Numbered from the stretch's first letter, positions 1-11,831 are shown. The stretch is 64,000 nucleotides of DNA from Erwinia piriflorinigrans CFBP 5888 (GCF_001050515.1 NZ_CAHS01000015.1:434001-498000), one strand, 5' to 3'. Numbers and translations are program-made. The notes: generated by a model not told the origin, from the sequence alone.

Positions 1-381
1 GATGCCGATAGCGAAGTTGCCGCCGACCAAAAAGTGGCCGAAGGCTTCAACCACCCGCCCGGCAGCACCCGCCCCGGTGTGGCCATCCATCAGAATGACG
101 CGCGTCGAGGCGACGTTCAGCGCAAGGCGCAACAGGGTTGAGAACAGCAAAATGGTCGGGAAGGCGGCGAAATCGAGCGTACGCTGGGTAAACATCGCCA
201 CCAACAGCACCATAATCGATAATGCAATATTGAAGGTGAACAGCAGATCGAGAATGAAAGGCGGTAACGGCAGCACCATCATTGACAGGATCAGCAGGAT
301 CAGGACTGGCCCGGCCAGTACCTTCCACTGCGTCTCTTTCATGCTGCCCGGTAGGCGTAGTAAAGCGGCCAGATTAGCCAT
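1..381 (-). CDS. flhA: Flagellar export gate protein FlhA (5' part only)
   Basis: The first 127 codons are present; the rest lies beyond the left edge. FlhA is the large inner-membrane component of the flagellar type III export gate and forms a nonameric ring that docks chaperone-substrate complexes. The translation begins MANLAALLRLPGS, followed by strongly hydrophobic segments and a stretch with FPTILLFSTLLRLALNVAST, typical of the conserved FlhA membrane domain. The ATG overlaps the end of flhB by 8 bases (374-381), so the two are translationally coupled as in other enterics. The frame is open to the window edge. Confidence 0.96.
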   Translation of the reverse strand, partial: MANLAALLRLPGSMKETQWKVLAGPVLILLILSMMVLPLPPFILDLLFTFNIALSIMVLLVAMFTQRTLDFAAFPTILLFSTLLRLALNVASTRVILMDGHTGAGAAGRVVEAFGHFLVGGNFAIGI

Positions 382-1525
382 CAGATTTTTGTTCTCCAGC
401 AAAGTCCAGCGCTTCCGGCACCGGCAGTTTAACAGGTCGTTTCGGGATCAGGCCGCCTTCCACTTTCCAGCGGCGTAGTTGCCATACCCAGGCCAGTACT
501 TCAGCCACGGCCGCATACAGCGTGCCCGGAATATGCTGACCAATTTCACTGTGGCGATAGAGTGCACGCGCCAGCGGCGGGGCTTCGAGGACGGGAATTC
601 GATGCTCTGCGCCCAGTTCACGGATACGCAGGGCGATTTCCCCTGCACCTTTCGCCAATACTTTCGGCGCACTCATTTTCTTTTCGTCATACTGTAACGC
701 TACCGAGTAGTGAGTCGGGTTGGTGACAATGACATCGGCTTTCGGTACATCGGCCATCATGCGGCGGCGCGCGGCGGCGCGCATCTGCTGGCGGATCCGC
801 CCTTTAACATGCGGGTCGCCTTCCTGCTGTTTGTGCTCATCGCGTATATCCTGATGCGACATGCGCAACTTCTTAAAATGACTGTACAGCTGGAAAAAAA
901 CGTCAAAGCCGACCATCGGCGACAGTCCAAGCACCACGAGAATGCAGCACATGGCGATCATATTCATGGCGCCAGCCAGGGCGTTAAGCGGTGACTCCGC
1001 CATCAAACGCAGCATGTCGGCCCAGTGGTGCCAGATATACAGACCGCAAACAATGCTGACCAGCGTGGCTTTCAGCACCGCCTTCAGCAGCTCCGCTGCG
1101 GATTGTGCGGATACCAGTTTCGCCAACCCTTTGATGGGGTTCATTTTTCCGAGGTCAAATTTAATCGCCTTGCCGCTGAGCACCAAACCGCCGAGCAGCA
1201 TGGGTGCGGCAATTGCCACCACCACCAGGCCAAACATCATTGGCAGCACCGCCAGCACGGCCTGCTGCAATAAATTAGCAATCTGGCGAAGCATCTGACT
1301 GGTATCGCTCACCATCGAATGGTTAAATACCAGGCCATCCGCCAACAGCGCGCCCAATTTGCGCCCCATCCACTCGCCACCTACCCATAGGATGCTCAAA
1401 CCGGCGACCAGCATCAGGATAGATGTCAGTTCACGCGAACGCGGGATCTGTCCTTCTTCCCTCGCCTTTTCCAGACGATGGGCCGTGGGGGACTCTGTTT
1501 TTTCCTCATCACTATCCTGAGACAC
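374..1525 (-). CDS. flhB: Flagellar export switch protein FlhB
   Basis: 383 residues, the usual length. FlhB is the substrate-specificity switch of the flagellar secretion apparatus. It has an N-terminal four-helix membrane domain (about residues 30-215) and a cytoplasmic domain that cleaves itself inside the NPTH motif. NPTH sits at 269-272, exactly where E. coli has it, so autocleavage between N269 and P270 is expected. The charged N-terminus (DSDEEKTESPT) is also typical. It is the first gene of the flhBA unit and lies just downstream of cheZ on the same strand; the 160-bp gap from cheZ leaves room for its own promoter. Confidence 0.97.
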   Translation of the reverse strand: MSQDSDEEKTESPTAHRLEKAREEGQIPRSRELTSILMLVAGLSILWVGGEWMGRKLGALLADGLVFNHSMVSDTSQMLRQIANLLQQAVLAVLPMMFGLVVVAIAAPMLLGGLVLSGKAIKFDLGKMNPIKGLAKLVSAQSAAELLKAVLKATLVSIVCGLYIWHHWADMLRLMAESPLNALAGAMNMIAMCCILVVLGLSPMVGFDVFFQLYSHFKKLRMSHQDIRDEHKQQEGDPHVKGRIRQQMRAAARRRMMADVPKADVIVTNPTHYSVALQYDEKKMSAPKVLAKGAGEIALRIRELGAEHRIPVLEAPPLARALYRHSEIGQHIPGTLYAAVAEVLAWVWQLRRWKVEGGLIPKRPVKLPVPEALDFAGEQKSDG

Positions 1526-1686
1526 GAACTCTGACCTTCAGCACGGAATGACAGCCGCTAGGATGCCAAATTCATACAGGGGTGATGCCTCGAGTAAGCA
1601 GCTAAATAGGGGGTTATTTGTGGAATGGTATTAAGTGCGAGGTTGGCGTGAGGGGAGATAGCGGCGGACAACGTCCGCCACTGTGA

Positions 1687-2331
1687 TCAAAAACCGAGGC
1701 TATCCAACAGGTCATCGACCTGATCCTGGCTTGCCACGACGTTCGGCGCAGCCGCATTAATCTGCGGACCATTAAGCAGATTATCGGTCTCTTTTGGCTT
1801 GCGCTGGCCTTGCTCCGGCACGTTTTCCAGCAGAACGTTCAGCAGCTGACGTTCGATTTCCTGGATCACGTCCATCATCCGTTTAATCACCTGGCCAGTC
1901 AGATCCTGGAAATCCTGAGCCATCATGATTTCCATCAGCTGGGAGTTGGTGAAAGACGTATGTTCCGGCACCGCTTCCAGATAGCCGCGGGTGTCCGAAA
2001 CCAGAGAGCGGGCATCGGCCAGTTCGACAGGGTGCTCAAACCACTCATCCCAGCGCCCTTTCAGCCCCTTCGCTCCCTCTTCCAACAGCGTCTGACGCGG
2101 CTGTGAGGCTTCAACGCCATTTAACGCGCGCTCTGCCGCCTGCGCGGTCATCTGTACCACATAATCGAGGCGGTCGCGGGCATCCGGTATCGCTTCTGCC
2201 GCTTCGGCAATCGCGTGATCCAGCCCCAGCTCACGCAGGCTGTCGCGCAGCATCCGCGTCAGTGAACCAATTTTGGAGATAATGTCCTGTGCCGAAGCAG
2301 CATCAACATTAGGTTTCGGAATAGTACTCAT
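1687..2331 (-). CDS. cheZ: CheY-P phosphatase CheZ
   Basis: 214 residues, the same size as the E. coli protein. CheZ dimers dephosphorylate CheY-P and so end the tumble signal. The catalytic region is intact: D143 and Q147 sit in the expected helix ([10 protein letters not shown]). The extreme C-terminus DDLLDSLGF is the amphipathic peptide that binds CheY. It lies 13 bases after cheY and is the last gene of the MCP-cheR-cheB-cheY-cheZ run. Confidence 0.97.
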   Translation of the reverse strand: MSTIPKPNVDAASAQDIISKIGSLTRMLRDSLRELGLDHAIAEAAEAIPDARDRLDYVVQMTAQAAERALNGVEASQPRQTLLEEGAKGLKGRWDEWFEHPVELADARSLVSDTRGYLEAVPEHTSFTNSQLMEIMMAQDFQDLTGQVIKRMMDVIQEIERQLLNVLLENVPEQGQRKPKETDNLLNGPQINAAAPNVVASQDQVDDLLDSLGF

Positions 2332-2344
2332 CTCGGCTCCTGAC

Positions 2345-2734
2345 TTACATACCCAGTTTTTCGAAGATTTTGCCTAACTTCTCTTCCAGGGTTGCTGCTG
2401 TGAAGGGTTTAACCACATAGCCGCTGGCGCCCGCCTGAGCGGCGGCAATGATGTTCTCTTTCTTGGCTTCAGCCGTCACCATCAATACCGGTAACTTGCT
2501 TAACGCGGCGTCGGTACGAATGGTTTTCAGCAGTTCCAGTCCATCCATATTCGGCATGTTCCAGTCGGAAACCACGAAGTCAAAACCCCCAGCGCGCAGC
2601 TTGTTCAGCGCGTCAACGCCATCTTCCGCTTCTTCCACATTGTTAAAGCCCAGTTCTTTTAACAGGTTTCTGACGATACGACGCATCGTATTGAAATCGT
2701 CTACCACCAAAAACCGCATATTTTTATCGACCAT
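2345..2734 (-). CDS. cheY: Chemotaxis response regulator CheY
   Basis: 129 residues from the ATG at 2734, chosen because GGGAG lies at normal spacing upstream and the length equals the family norm; the open frame continues 21 codons further upstream but that stretch has no homology. A single receiver domain: acidic pair D12/D13, phospho-acceptor D57 ([10 protein letters not shown]), T87 and K109 all in place. CheY-P binds FliM at the motor and causes tumbling. Phosphorylated by CheA (12.5-14.5 kb) and dephosphorylated by the adjacent CheZ. Confidence 0.98.
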   Translation of the reverse strand: MVDKNMRFLVVDDFNTMRRIVRNLLKELGFNNVEEAEDGVDALNKLRAGGFDFVVSDWNMPNMDGLELLKTIRTDAALSKLPVLMVTAEAKKENIIAAAQAGASGYVVKPFTAATLEEKLGKIFEKLGM

Positions 2735-2836
2735 AACTACTCCCGTTTTTTGTAGCCCTACGAGGACCGTTTTAGGCTGTGTCACACCAGCGCACACGCA
2801 TACCGCCGTGCGTCAATTCTGACTGTGCAACACGTC

Positions 2837-3886
2837 CTAGATACGTAACGCCTGTCCGGCGCTGATTTTTGCCAGCATATGCTGGCTGATTTGGTGAAGG
2901 TCCAGCACTTCACTGGCTCCCCCGAGCGCTATCGCTTCACGGGGCATGCCGAATACCACACAACTGGCTTCGTTCTGGGCGATAGTCCAGGCTCCGGCCT
3001 GATTCATCGCCAGCAATCCGGCGGCGCCGTCGTTACCCATACCAGTCAGGATCACCCCAACGGCGTTTCGACCGGCAAAGCGCGCGACGGAGTTAAATAG
3101 CACATCGACCGACGGCTTATGACGATTAACCGGCGGCCCGTCATTCAATTTGACCTGATAGTTCGCGCCGCTACGCGCCAGCTCAAGGTGCATAGCCCCC
3201 GGCGCGATATAGGCATGGCCGGGCAGAATACGCTCCCCGTCCTCCGCTTCTTTCACCGTAATCTGGCACAGCTTATTCAGACGGTCGGCAAACGAGCGGG
3301 TGAACCCTGCCGGCATATGCTGAGTAATCAGTAATGCCGGGCTGGTAGCGGGTAGCGGTTGCAGCACATGGCGAATCGCCTCTGTGCCCCCGGTTGAGGC
3401 ACCGATAGCGATCAGCTTCTCACTGCTCAGCAGTGGGCCGGCCTTCAGCATCACCGGTGCGGGCTGCGCACCACGCGTCGGCAGACGTGCGCGTGAGGCC
3501 GCGCGTACCTTGTCGGCGATGGTCTGGCTATAGGCCAGCATCCCTTCGCGTATCCCCAGAGACGGTTTGGTGACAAAGTCTATCGCCCCCAGTTCCAGCG
3601 CACGCAGGGTGATTTCAGAGCCTTGCCCGGTCAGTGAGGAGACCATCACCACCGGCATCGGGCGCAAGCGCATCAGTTTTTCCAAAAAGTCGAGGCCGTC
3701 CATACGCGGCATCTCAACATCCAGCGTTAACACGTCCGGATTGAATTGCTTGATCAATTCCCGCGCTACCAGCGGATCCGGTGCTGAAGCCACCATCTCC
3801 ATGTCGGGGTGACTGTTGACAATTTCGGTCATTAACTGACGCATCAGAGATGAATCATCAACACACAATACTTTGATTTTACTCAT
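2837..3886 (-). CDS. cheB: Chemoreceptor glutamate methylesterase/deamidase CheB
   Basis: 349 residues. An N-terminal receiver domain (about 1-120, acceptor D56 in TLDVEMP) is joined to a C-terminal methylesterase domain (about 155-345) with the nucleophile serine in [11 protein letters not shown], a histidine in TQHMPAGFT and the GMGNDGA loop. It removes methyl groups from receptors to reset adaptation and opposes CheR. It overlaps the end of cheR by one base, indicating translational coupling. Confidence 0.98.
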   Translation of the reverse strand: MSKIKVLCVDDSSLMRQLMTEIVNSHPDMEMVASAPDPLVARELIKQFNPDVLTLDVEMPRMDGLDFLEKLMRLRPMPVVMVSSLTGQGSEITLRALELGAIDFVTKPSLGIREGMLAYSQTIADKVRAASRARLPTRGAQPAPVMLKAGPLLSSEKLIAIGASTGGTEAIRHVLQPLPATSPALLITQHMPAGFTRSFADRLNKLCQITVKEAEDGERILPGHAYIAPGAMHLELARSGANYQVKLNDGPPVNRHKPSVDVLFNSVARFAGRNAVGVILTGMGNDGAAGLLAMNQAGAWTIAQNEASCVVFGMPREAIALGGASEVLDLHQISQHMLAKISAGQALRI

Positions 3887-4761
3887 TATCTTTCCTTAGT
3901 CAGTCCATAGACCGTCTGGCCACGCAGATAAAACTCTTTGCTTATCTGGCTAAAGTTTTCTGAGTGACCGGCAAACAGCAGACCGCCTGGTTTTAGCAAG
4001 GGAACAAAACGCCGCAAAATCTTTTCCTGCGTCTCTTTATCAAAGTAGATCATTACGTTGCGGCAAAAAATGGCATCAAAGGTGCCGGGCAGCGCCCACT
4101 CATTCCCCAGCAGGTTGAGCTGAGAGAAGCTTACCCGGTTCGTTAGCTCCGGTCGTACCCGCACCATGCCCTCATGGGGCCCTGTACCGCGCAGAAAGAA
4201 GCGCTGAAGCTGCTGCTGGGATAGCGTGCGCAGCTCATCCTGGCGGTATACGCCCGCCTGCGCCTTTTCCAAGACCTGAGTGTCAATGTCGCTGGCATGG
4301 ATCTGAAATTTCCCCGCTCCACCGGTAGGGGTTTCTGCCAGCGTCATGGCGATGGAGTAAGGCTCCTCGCCGGTTGACGCTGCCGCACACCAGACGTTGT
4401 AAGTGCCCGAACTGCGCGCTGCATGGTGTTGTGCCAGAACCGGGAAGTGGTGCGCCTCTCGGAAAAATGCCGTCAGGTTGGTGGTCAGTGCATTGATGAA
4501 GGCCTGCCATTCGGCGCTATTGACATCCTTTTCCAGCAGCGCGAGATAGCGACCAAAATCGTCAATGTTCAGGGTACGCAGTCTGCGTACCAAACGGTTG
4601 TAAACCATCTCACGCTTATGGTCCGCAAGGACGATGCCAGCCCGCTGATAAATCAACTGACTGATACGCTTGAAATGCGTATCGGATAACGGCAGGCGCT
4701 GAACCATCTGCGTCAGCAGCGATTCATTTTCCGGTGGAGCTAACAACGTCGTTTTCTTCAT
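3886..4761 (-). CDS. cheR: Chemoreceptor methyltransferase CheR
   Basis: 291 residues from the ATG at 4761. CheR methylates receptor glutamates with S-adenosylmethionine. The N-terminal helical domain is followed by the SAM-binding domain ([15 protein letters not shown]) and the beta-subdomain that docks on the NWETF tail of receptors. An alternative ATG at 4800 has AGGA eight bases upstream and would give 304 residues; I prefer 4761 because the family is about 286 residues and the extra 13 residues look unrelated. It follows the NWETF-less receptor gene, so its docking partners are the three receptors further upstream. Confidence 0.94.
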   Translation of the reverse strand: MKKTTLLAPPENESLLTQMVQRLPLSDTHFKRISQLIYQRAGIVLADHKREMVYNRLVRRLRTLNIDDFGRYLALLEKDVNSAEWQAFINALTTNLTAFFREAHHFPVLAQHHAARSSGTYNVWCAAASTGEEPYSIAMTLAETPTGGAGKFQIHASDIDTQVLEKAQAGVYRQDELRTLSQQQLQRFFLRGTGPHEGMVRVRPELTNRVSFSQLNLLGNEWALPGTFDAIFCRNVMIYFDKETQEKILRRFVPLLKPGGLLFAGHSENFSQISKEFYLRGQTVYGLTKER

Positions 4762-4840
4762 TTTGCCATCCCGCAAGCGCGGATAAGTTATCCATATCAT
4801 CTGACTGTCCTGCGGGCTTTTGCGGCCTGCGGGTCAGTCC

Positions 4841-6400
4841 CTATTCTTGCCGGGCATCATCCAGCGCAAAACGGCTTACCGTTTCGGTCAGCTGTCCAGC
4901 CTGTGCTTCCAGTGCATCGGTCGCGGCGGCACCTTCTTCGACCAGCGCGGCATTCTGCTGGGTAACCTGATCCATCTGGCTGACTGCCAGCGCCACCTGT
5001 TCGATACCGCGTCGCTGCTCATCACTTGCCGCCGCGATCTCGCCCATAATTTCATTGACCCGGGTCACGCTTTGCACAATCTCGGTCATGGTGTCTCCGG
5101 CTGAAGCCACCAGCCCGGCTCCCTGATCAACGCGCGATACGGACTCTTCTATCAGTGTTTTAATCTCTTTCGCTGCTCCGGCGCTGCGCTGCGCGAGGCT
5201 ACGCACTTCACCGGCGACGACGGCAAAGCCACGCCCCTGCTCACCGGCACGCGCCGCTTCTACCGCCGCGTTCAGCGCCAGAATATTGGTCTGGAAGGCA
5301 ATCCCATCAATGACGCTGGTAATATCGGCAATTTTTTTCGAACTGTCGGCAATGCCGTTCATGGTGGTCACCACGTTATCAGTTAACGTACCGCCCTTAT
5401 GCGCGGTGCCAGAAGCAGAGCGTGCCAGCTCTGAAGCCCGACGCGCATTATCAGCGTTGGCCGACACCGTTGCGGTCAGCTGTTCCATACTGGCCGCCGT
5501 CTGGGCCAGCGATGCCGCCTGTTGCTCGGTACGCGCAGAGAGATCGTTATTCCCTAAGGCGATCTCCTGAATACCACTCTGCATACTGCGGCTGCCGTCA
5601 CGAACATCACGTACCGTCGACGCCAGCGCCTGTTGCATATGTTGCAAGCTGGTAAACAGCTGCCCCAGCTCATTGCTTCCCCACTTTTCTATCTGACCGT
5701 TCAGATCGCCGTGAGAAATGCGTTCAAAGTGGCTACGCATACGTGCCAGTGGCGCAATCAGGCCGCGTTTTACCCAGATAAGTGCCGCCAGCGTCAACAG
5801 CAACGACAGCACCACAGACGCGGCAAAAATCACCTTCGACTGGAAATAGAAGCCTTTGCTAGCTTCACCAGCATGATCGCGCAGCTCGTCGATATGCTCC
5901 ATCCAGCGGTTATATTGAAGCTGGAATTGATCCTGTTTGCCCTGCGTCGGTGAGTCGAGGAAGGCCTGTAGCCGATCGTTACGTAGATACTCGGCCAGCT
6001 GCGCCAGCTCGTTGTAGTAGACGTCATAGGCCGTCGCGATCTGCTGCTTCAACACCTCGCCTTCAGGTGTCACCGCCGGGATAGCCTGAAAATCTTTAAA
6101 CGCTTTATCGGCTGTTACCAAGTCGGCTTGCGCCTTACTCATCAGGCTGATCACCTGTTCATGAGGACGATTAATCGCGGCACGGGTACTGGCCCGGCTC
6201 AAGGTCAGTCGGGTGCTCAGCAGTGCCGCCCAGCTTTCGCCCAGCGCATCGCGCTGACCGCCACTGATCTCCACCTGATGTATATTGTGGGCATCAAGGC
6301 GGAATGAGTTAAATGACAAGCCGCTAGCCACAATCTGCATCACACAGAAGAGGCCAAACAGGCAGATAACCGTGCCAGCAATACGTAAACGACCTAACAT
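4841..6400 (-). CDS. Methyl-accepting chemotaxis protein without CheR-docking tail (Tap/Tar-like)
   Basis: 519 residues. A membrane segment at about 7-28, a periplasmic four-helix ligand domain, a second membrane segment near 190-212, HAMP, and a cytoplasmic signalling domain with the conserved hairpin tip ([20 protein letters not shown]). The three arginines that hold the amino-acid carboxylate in Tsr/Tar are present at the same numbers, R64, R69 and R73. Unlike the three receptors upstream it ends ...FALDDARQE, with no NWETF pentapeptide, so it should be a low-abundance type receptor that relies on neighbours for adaptation. GGGGAG precedes the ATG. No sigma-28 promoter is visible directly in front of it, so it is probably read with cheRBYZ from upstream. 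Confidence 0.93.
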   Translation of the reverse strand: MLGRLRIAGTVICLFGLFCVMQIVASGLSFNSFRLDAHNIHQVEISGGQRDALGESWAALLSTRLTLSRASTRAAINRPHEQVISLMSKAQADLVTADKAFKDFQAIPAVTPEGEVLKQQIATAYDVYYNELAQLAEYLRNDRLQAFLDSPTQGKQDQFQLQYNRWMEHIDELRDHAGEASKGFYFQSKVIFAASVVLSLLLTLAALIWVKRGLIAPLARMRSHFERISHGDLNGQIEKWGSNELGQLFTSLQHMQQALASTVRDVRDGSRSMQSGIQEIALGNNDLSARTEQQAASLAQTAASMEQLTATVSANADNARRASELARSASGTAHKGGTLTDNVVTTMNGIADSSKKIADITSVIDGIAFQTNILALNAAVEAARAGEQGRGFAVVAGEVRSLAQRSAGAAKEIKTLIEESVSRVDQGAGLVASAGDTMTEIVQSVTRVNEIMGEIAAASDEQRRGIEQVALAVSQMDQVTQQNAALVEEGAAATDALEAQAGQLTETVSRFALDDARQE

Positions 6401-6481
6401 TGCGATCTCCCCAGAGATATAGCCTGCAAAGTAAAAAATTATTCGACGCAGCCCCTGTACGCGCAGCGTCGATATTATTAT

Positions 6482-8164
6482 TTAGAACGTTTCCCAGTTG
6501 ACATCTGGGCCTGTCGCCTTCGCCAGGGCTTTATTCGCCGTAGCCGGTGGCGACAGCATGGAACTCTTCGGCGCGGCAGGGTTATTAACGGCCGCGATGA
6601 GATTTTCTTTACGAGTTTGGAACACCGCCACCGCCTTTGTCAGTCGGCTTGCCTGTTCTTCCAGCGAGGCTGCCGCTGAAGCAGACTGCTCGACCAGGGC
6701 GGCATTCTGCTGGGTGACGCGATCCATTTCGGTGACTGCGCTGCCAACCTGATCGATTCCCCGGCTCTGTTCATCGGAAGCAGAGGCGATCTCGCCCATA
6801 ATGTCGGTGACGCGCGTGACGGCGTTAACAATATCGCTCATGGTTTCTCCGGCGCTCTCCACCAGTACCGAACCGGTATCGACCCGTGTCACGGAATCTT
6901 CAATCAACCCTTTGATCTCCCTGGCGGCCTGCGCACTACGCTGTGCCAGATTACGCACCTCTCCCGCCACTACCGCGAAGCCACGCCCCTGTTCTCCGGC
7001 ACGCGCCGCTTCAACCGCCGCATTGAGCGCCAGGATATTGGTCTGGAAAGCAATGCCGTCGATCACGCTGATAATATCGGCGATTTGCTTCGAGCTTGTG
7101 GAGATCTCACTCATGGTTTTCACCACGCCATCCACCACTTTGCCGCCTTTGAGCGCAGTTTCCGAGGCGCTTAGCGCCAGCTGTGACGCCTGACGGGCGT
7201 TTTCAGCATTCTGCTTCACCGTGGCGGTCAGCTGTTCCATACTGGCAGCGGTTTGCTCCAGTGAGGCTGCCTGCTGCTCGGTGCGCGATGAGAGGTCGTT
7301 ATTGCCCGAAGCAATTTCGCTCGCTCCGGTGTAGATGGCCTCGGAACCGTCGCGCACCTCGCTGACGGTGCGCACCAGCGACTCCTGCATATGTTGCAGA
7401 CTGGCGGCCAGCTGCGCCATTTCGTTATGCCCCTGCGACTCGATAACTTGGGTGAGATCGCCGCTGGCAATCCCACGGATATGCTCAATGTTTTGTTTCA
7501 ACGGGCGCAGCAAAATGTGATGGATACCCGACCATGCCACGGCGATGAGCGCCAGCGATATCACCAGCACAGACAGCAATACCCAGATTGCGCGCTGGTA
7601 GGCATGATTGTTCTCTTCAGAACCGGCACTGAGCAGCCGATCGGTATGTTGCAACCAGTTATCATAGGCTTGTTCAAAACCATTCTGGAAACCCGTGGTG
7701 GGCTGGTCGACAAAACCTTTAAAGTCGCCGCTGGTCAACATCCGCATCAGTTCGCTGAGTGCATGGTTCAGAATGTTGTAATGTTCGTTAACCGCCTGAA
7801 CGTGAGGCTGGTTAGCCACTCCCGTCGGCAGTTCCTGGCTGTAGAGGGCAAACTGCTGTTGCGCCGTGTTCAGTTGAGTTTTCGCCAGGGCAACCAACTC
7901 ATCGACGGAGGAACCCGTTCCCTGACCTTTTTCATCCAGCAGGTGACGCGTAGCGGCTCGATTAAGCGTGTTACGCGTTTGTACCAGCGCAATCCACGCA
8001 GAGGTAAGATTTGCCTGCTCATGGCGGATATGTTGTGTCAATGTGAAGTTATTCTTATCCCCATTTAACGAATGGAAGAACAGACCGCCTGAAATAAGCT
8101 GTAGTGAGCCAAACAAAACTAAAACCAGCACCAGGCTGGTCACCACGTTAATACGCTTAAACAT
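6482..8164 (-). CDS. Methyl-accepting chemotaxis protein, Tsr-like (NWETF tail)
   Basis: 560 residues from the ATG at 8164 (GGGGA upstream); the frame is open to 8191 but those codons lack support. The layout is membrane segment, periplasmic ligand domain, membrane segment, HAMP, methylation helices and signalling tip. R64, R69 and R73 match the amino-acid carboxylate-binding arginines of Tsr. It ends in NWETF, the docking site for CheR and CheB. A sigma-28 promoter lies at 8198-8224. The ligand domain differs from those of its neighbours while the signalling domain is nearly the same, as expected for paralogues that have diverged in ligand range. Confidence 0.95.
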   Translation of the reverse strand: MFKRINVVTSLVLVLVLFGSLQLISGGLFFHSLNGDKNNFTLTQHIRHEQANLTSAWIALVQTRNTLNRAATRHLLDEKGQGTGSSVDELVALAKTQLNTAQQQFALYSQELPTGVANQPHVQAVNEHYNILNHALSELMRMLTSGDFKGFVDQPTTGFQNGFEQAYDNWLQHTDRLLSAGSEENNHAYQRAIWVLLSVLVISLALIAVAWSGIHHILLRPLKQNIEHIRGIASGDLTQVIESQGHNEMAQLAASLQHMQESLVRTVSEVRDGSEAIYTGASEIASGNNDLSSRTEQQAASLEQTAASMEQLTATVKQNAENARQASQLALSASETALKGGKVVDGVVKTMSEISTSSKQIADIISVIDGIAFQTNILALNAAVEAARAGEQGRGFAVVAGEVRNLAQRSAQAAREIKGLIEDSVTRVDTGSVLVESAGETMSDIVNAVTRVTDIMGEIASASDEQSRGIDQVGSAVTEMDRVTQQNAALVEQSASAAASLEEQASRLTKAVAVFQTRKENLIAAVNNPAAPKSSMLSPPATANKALAKATGPDVNWETF

Positions 8165-8197
8165 ATCTTTCCCCTGTGAGATAGCTACCACTCTGTT

Positions 8198-8224
8198 TTA
8201 TCGGCATCAGTGAAAGGATCTTTA
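8198..8224 (-). promoter_or_regulatory. Sigma-28 promoter of the receptor gene at 6482-8164
   Basis: Minus strand TAAAGATC (8217-8224), 11 bases, GCCGATAA (8198-8205). Confidence 0.92.
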
Positions 8225-8283
8225 TCGGGTTATTCAGATAAATAGCAGAAGCATGACGAGGCAAAAGGCGGATATGTTTGTCA

Positions 8284-8311
8284 GAGGCGAGCGTTTATTT
8301 TCGCTCGCCTC
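8284..8311 (-). terminator. Stem-loop between two receptor genes
   Basis: A 10-bp perfect stem (GAGGCGAGCG and complement, 8-base loop) 11 bases past the end of the Tsr-like gene. No T tract follows, so termination is uncertain. Confidence 0.5.
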
Positions 8312-8322
8312 GTGTTGAGGCT

Positions 8323-9987
8323 TTAGAAGGTTTCCCAGTTGCCGTCACTGGTGGTCACAGCGGCAGATGTGGGGGGTTTCGCAGCGGGCTGCTGCGGACG
8401 CTTTAGCTCCACTGGTGGCACGGCCTGCTGCATCGCGATGCGGAACACCGCCACCGCCTGCGTCAGACGGCTGGCCTGATCCTCCAGCGATGCCGCCGCT
8501 GAAGCCGACTGTTCTACCAGCGCAGCATTCTGCTGGGTGACGCGATCCATTTCAGTAACCGCGCTGCCAACCTGATCGATCCCCCGGCTTTGCTCGTCTG
8601 AAGCGGAGGCGATCTCACCCATGATATCGGTGACGCGCGTGACGGCATTAACGATTTCACTCATGGTTTCTCCGGCATGCTCCACCAGTGCCGATCCGCT
8701 GTCGACACGTGCCACCGAGTCTTCAATCAACTCTTTGATTTCCCTGGCGGCCTGCGCACTGCGCTGTGCCAGATTGCGCACCTCTCCCGCGACTACTGCA
8801 AAGCCACGTCCCTGCTCTCCGGCACGCGCCGCCTCGACCGCCGCATTGAGCGCCAGGATATTGGTCTGGAAAGCAATGCCGTCGATAACGCTGGTAATAT
8901 CCGCGATCTGCCGTGAACTGACGGCAATTTCGCTCATGGTTTTCACCACGCCATCCACCACTTTGCCGCCTTTCACCGCCGTATCTGAGGCGCTGTGCGC
9001 CAGCTGTGACGCCTGACGGGCATTTTCAGCATTCTGCTTCACCGTGGCGGTCAGCTCTTCCATGCTGGCGGCCGTTTGCTCCAGCGAGGCCGCCTGCTGC
9101 TCGGTGCGGGATGAGAGGTCGTTATTGCCAGCGGCAATTTCGCTGGCACCGCTGTAAATGGCATCAGAACCGTTACGCACCGCACTAACGGTCTGTACCA
9201 GTTCCTCCTGCATATGTTGCAGACTGGCGGCCAGACTGGACATTTCGTTATGCCCTTCGACGGTGATCTCCCGGGTTAAATCACCGCTGGCGATACGACG
9301 AATATGGTCAATGCTGGTCCGGAGAGGCAGCAGCAGAATGTGACGCATACCGATCCAAACGCCAGCAATAACCAGCAGGGTAACTGTCAGCCCGAGGAAG
9401 ATTATCCAGATAGCCTGATGGAAAGCGGATTGGTTTTCCGCCACACCCAGCGCGGCGAGGGAGTCATTTTTTGCCAACCAGGTATCATAAGCCGCGCTGA
9501 AGTCGTCCTGATAGCGTTGGGTGGGCTGCCCGAAGAACTCGGTGATTTTACCGGAACCGATCAGTGGGATAAGTTCGCTGAGCGCGTCATGCAGGATGGC
9601 GTAGTTTTTCTGTACTGCCTGTACGTTGACCGACGTTTTACCCGCCTCAGACAAATGTGAATGCCACAGCTGGTAGTTTTTTTCTGCGATGCCGAGCTGC
9701 TCCTGCGCCGCTGCCAACAGTTGTTTCACGCTGTCGCCGCTGCCCATATGGTTAGCATCCAACATATAGCGGATACCGGAACGATTGAGAGTATTTCGCG
9801 CTTGCACCAGTGCGATCCATGACTGATTCAGGGCTGACTGCTGCAAACGCAACTGCTGGGAGATGGCGAAGTTGTTTTTGTCGCCTTTCAGGGCCTGGAA
9901 GAACAGACCGCCGGTAATTAACTGCAAAGAACCAAAAAATACCAGCACCAGAATCAGGCTGGTAACGACCTTCATTCGCTTAAACAT
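8323..9987 (-). CDS. tsr: Methyl-accepting chemotaxis protein, closest to serine receptor Tsr
   Basis: 554 residues. This is the most Tsr-like receptor of the four: the first helix reads [12 protein letters not shown] around R64/R69/R73, nearly the E. coli Tsr sequence, and the end of the ligand domain keeps [16 protein letters not shown]. Two membrane segments, HAMP, signalling hairpin and a terminal NWETF are present. AGGA precedes the ATG and a sigma-28 promoter lies at 10019-10045. Serine sensing is inference from the conserved ligand pocket. Confidence 0.93.
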   Translation of the reverse strand: MFKRMKVVTSLILVLVFFGSLQLITGGLFFQALKGDKNNFAISQQLRLQQSALNQSWIALVQARNTLNRSGIRYMLDANHMGSGDSVKQLLAAAQEQLGIAEKNYQLWHSHLSEAGKTSVNVQAVQKNYAILHDALSELIPLIGSGKITEFFGQPTQRYQDDFSAAYDTWLAKNDSLAALGVAENQSAFHQAIWIIFLGLTVTLLVIAGVWIGMRHILLLPLRTSIDHIRRIASGDLTREITVEGHNEMSSLAASLQHMQEELVQTVSAVRNGSDAIYSGASEIAAGNNDLSSRTEQQAASLEQTAASMEELTATVKQNAENARQASQLAHSASDTAVKGGKVVDGVVKTMSEIAVSSRQIADITSVIDGIAFQTNILALNAAVEAARAGEQGRGFAVVAGEVRNLAQRSAQAAREIKELIEDSVARVDSGSALVEHAGETMSEIVNAVTRVTDIMGEIASASDEQSRGIDQVGSAVTEMDRVTQQNAALVEQSASAAASLEDQASRLTQAVAVFRIAMQQAVPPVELKRPQQPAAKPPTSAAVTTSDGNWETF

Positions 9988-10018
9988 AATGTTCCTAATT
10001 ATCCTGTTTAGGCTGCTG

Positions 10019-10045
10019 TTATCGGCAGCCCATGACGGATCTTTA
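10019..10045 (-). promoter_or_regulatory. Sigma-28 promoter of the Tsr-like receptor gene
   Basis: Minus strand TAAAGATC (10038-10045), 11 bases, GCCGATAA (10019-10026). Same elements as in front of the next receptor gene. Confidence 0.92.
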
Positions 10046-10130
10046 TGTTTTTAAACGCCTGAAGGTCTGTTTTTTTATCTTGCTCAACAGGAAATGAACG
10101 TCAATTCCGCTCCTCACCCGTTGGCGAAAA

Positions 10131-11795
10131 TCAGAATGTTTCCCAGTTGCTGTCACTGACCGGTGACGACGTGCGTTCTGGCATCGCCGCCGGTTTGAGC
10201 ATTGGACGTTTAAGCTCGCGGGTAGCCATGCCGGACGGCTGCGTGATGCGGAACACCGCTACCGCTTGGGTCAGTCGGCTGGCCTGATCTTCCAGTGATG
10301 CCGATGCCGACGCTGACTGCTCCACCAGCGCCGCATTCTGCTGGGTGACGCGATCCATTTCGTTTACCGCTTCGCCCACCTGGTCAATACCGCGACTCTG
10401 CTCATCGCTGGCGGAAGCAATCTCACCCATAATATCGGTGACGCGGGTGACCGCATTGACGATATCGGTCATAGTTTCACCGGCGGTGCCTACCAGCGTG
10501 GATCCGCTGTCTACGCGCGCGACAGAATCCTCAATCAACCCTTTGATTTCCTTCGCCGCTTGCGCACTGCGCTGGGCAAGGTTACGAACTTCTCCCGCCA
10601 CCACGGCAAAACCACGCCCCTGTTCACCCGCGCGTGCCGCTTCTACCGCTGCGTTCAGCGCCAGGATATTGGTCTGGAAGGCGATGCCATCGATGACGCT
10701 GGTAATATCGGCAATTTTCTTCGAACTACCGGCAATCTCACTCATGGTTTTCACCACGCCATCGACGACTTTGCCGCCCTTTTGCGCCGTTTCTGATGCC
10801 GTCAACGCCAGTTGTGATGCCTGACGCGCGTTTTCGGCGTTCTGTTTCACCGTGGCGGTAAGCTCTTCCATGCTGGCTGCGGTTTGCTCCAGTGAAGCGG
10901 CCTGCTGTTCGGTTCTCGACGAGAGGTCATTATTGCCTGAAGATATTTCGCTGGCACCGGTATAGATGGCATCGGAACCCTCGCGCACTACGCTGACGGT
11001 TTTGACCAGCGCCTGCTGCATGTTCTTCACGCTGCCAGCCAACTGGGCCATTTCATTGCGGCCATTTACCTCAACGTTCTGCGTCAGATCGCCTTCCGCA
11101 ATGCGGCTGATATGTCCAATCGTTGTCTGTAACGGGCGGATCAAAATGTTGCGAAGACCAAACCAGCACAGCACGATCAGCGCAAGAACCAGCGTCATCA
11201 TGGCGGCAATGGCCCACAGCATATGGTCATAAGCCTGTTTATTTTGGCTGGCTCCCTGTTCAATAAGTCGGTTCTGCTGGCTACGCCACTTGGTATAAAC
11301 AGCCTGCATCGCCACCTGCTTCTGTTCAATATTCTGCGCGAACATCGCGTCCAGCTGCCTGTTTGCCATCTGCTGGGTCATTTCTTGCAGAGCGCTGCTG
11401 AACTGCTCATAAGTTTGTTCCAAGTCTTCTGACAGTTTCGGATCGATTCCCGGCGTGTCTGGCGTAGCCTTATAGGCAGCGTGAAAGGCCTGCGCTTCAT
11501 TCAGAAGCTGTTTTGCCCGGTCACTTAACGCCGTGAGAGAGGCGCTGCTGCCTGCATTGGCGGCTTCGCTCTGAATGCGCAGCATGCCACGGTTCAGCAC
11601 AATACGCGTCTGGTTGAGTGTGATCCACGCATCGGTAAACTGGGTGACATTATCATTTGACGTTTGCGATAACGCGAAGTTTTCCTTGTCCTTTGTCAGC
11701 GCTTTAATAAACAAGCCGCCCGATAATAATTGTAAAAAGCCGAAAATCATTAATACGAGGATCAGGCTGGTGACGACTTTGATACGCGTGAACAT
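10131..11795 (-). CDS. Methyl-accepting chemotaxis protein (NWETF tail)
   Basis: 554 residues from the ATG at 11795, chosen because AAAGG lies seven bases upstream. Same architecture as the two receptors downstream, with R64, R69 and R73 retained, but the rest of the periplasmic domain (for example [14 protein letters not shown]) is clearly different, so the ligand may not be serine. It ends in NWETF. It is the first receptor after the motAB-cheAW unit, separated from cheW by a terminator and by its own sigma-28 promoter at 11832-11858. Confidence 0.94.
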   Translation of the reverse strand: MFTRIKVVTSLILVLMIFGFLQLLSGGLFIKALTKDKENFALSQTSNDNVTQFTDAWITLNQTRIVLNRGMLRIQSEAANAGSSASLTALSDRAKQLLNEAQAFHAAYKATPDTPGIDPKLSEDLEQTYEQFSSALQEMTQQMANRQLDAMFAQNIEQKQVAMQAVYTKWRSQQNRLIEQGASQNKQAYDHMLWAIAAMMTLVLALIVLCWFGLRNILIRPLQTTIGHISRIAEGDLTQNVEVNGRNEMAQLAGSVKNMQQALVKTVSVVREGSDAIYTGASEISSGNNDLSSRTEQQAASLEQTAASMEELTATVKQNAENARQASQLALTASETAQKGGKVVDGVVKTMSEIAGSSKKIADITSVIDGIAFQTNILALNAAVEAARAGEQGRGFAVVAGEVRNLAQRSAQAAKEIKGLIEDSVARVDSGSTLVGTAGETMTDIVNAVTRVTDIMGEIASASDEQSRGIDQVGEAVNEMDRVTQQNAALVEQSASASASLEDQASRLTQAVAVFRITQPSGMATRELKRPMLKPAAMPERTSSPVSDSNWETF

Positions 11796-11831
11796 AAAAT
11801 ACCTTTGCAAGAAATGAGGGAATACCACTGG

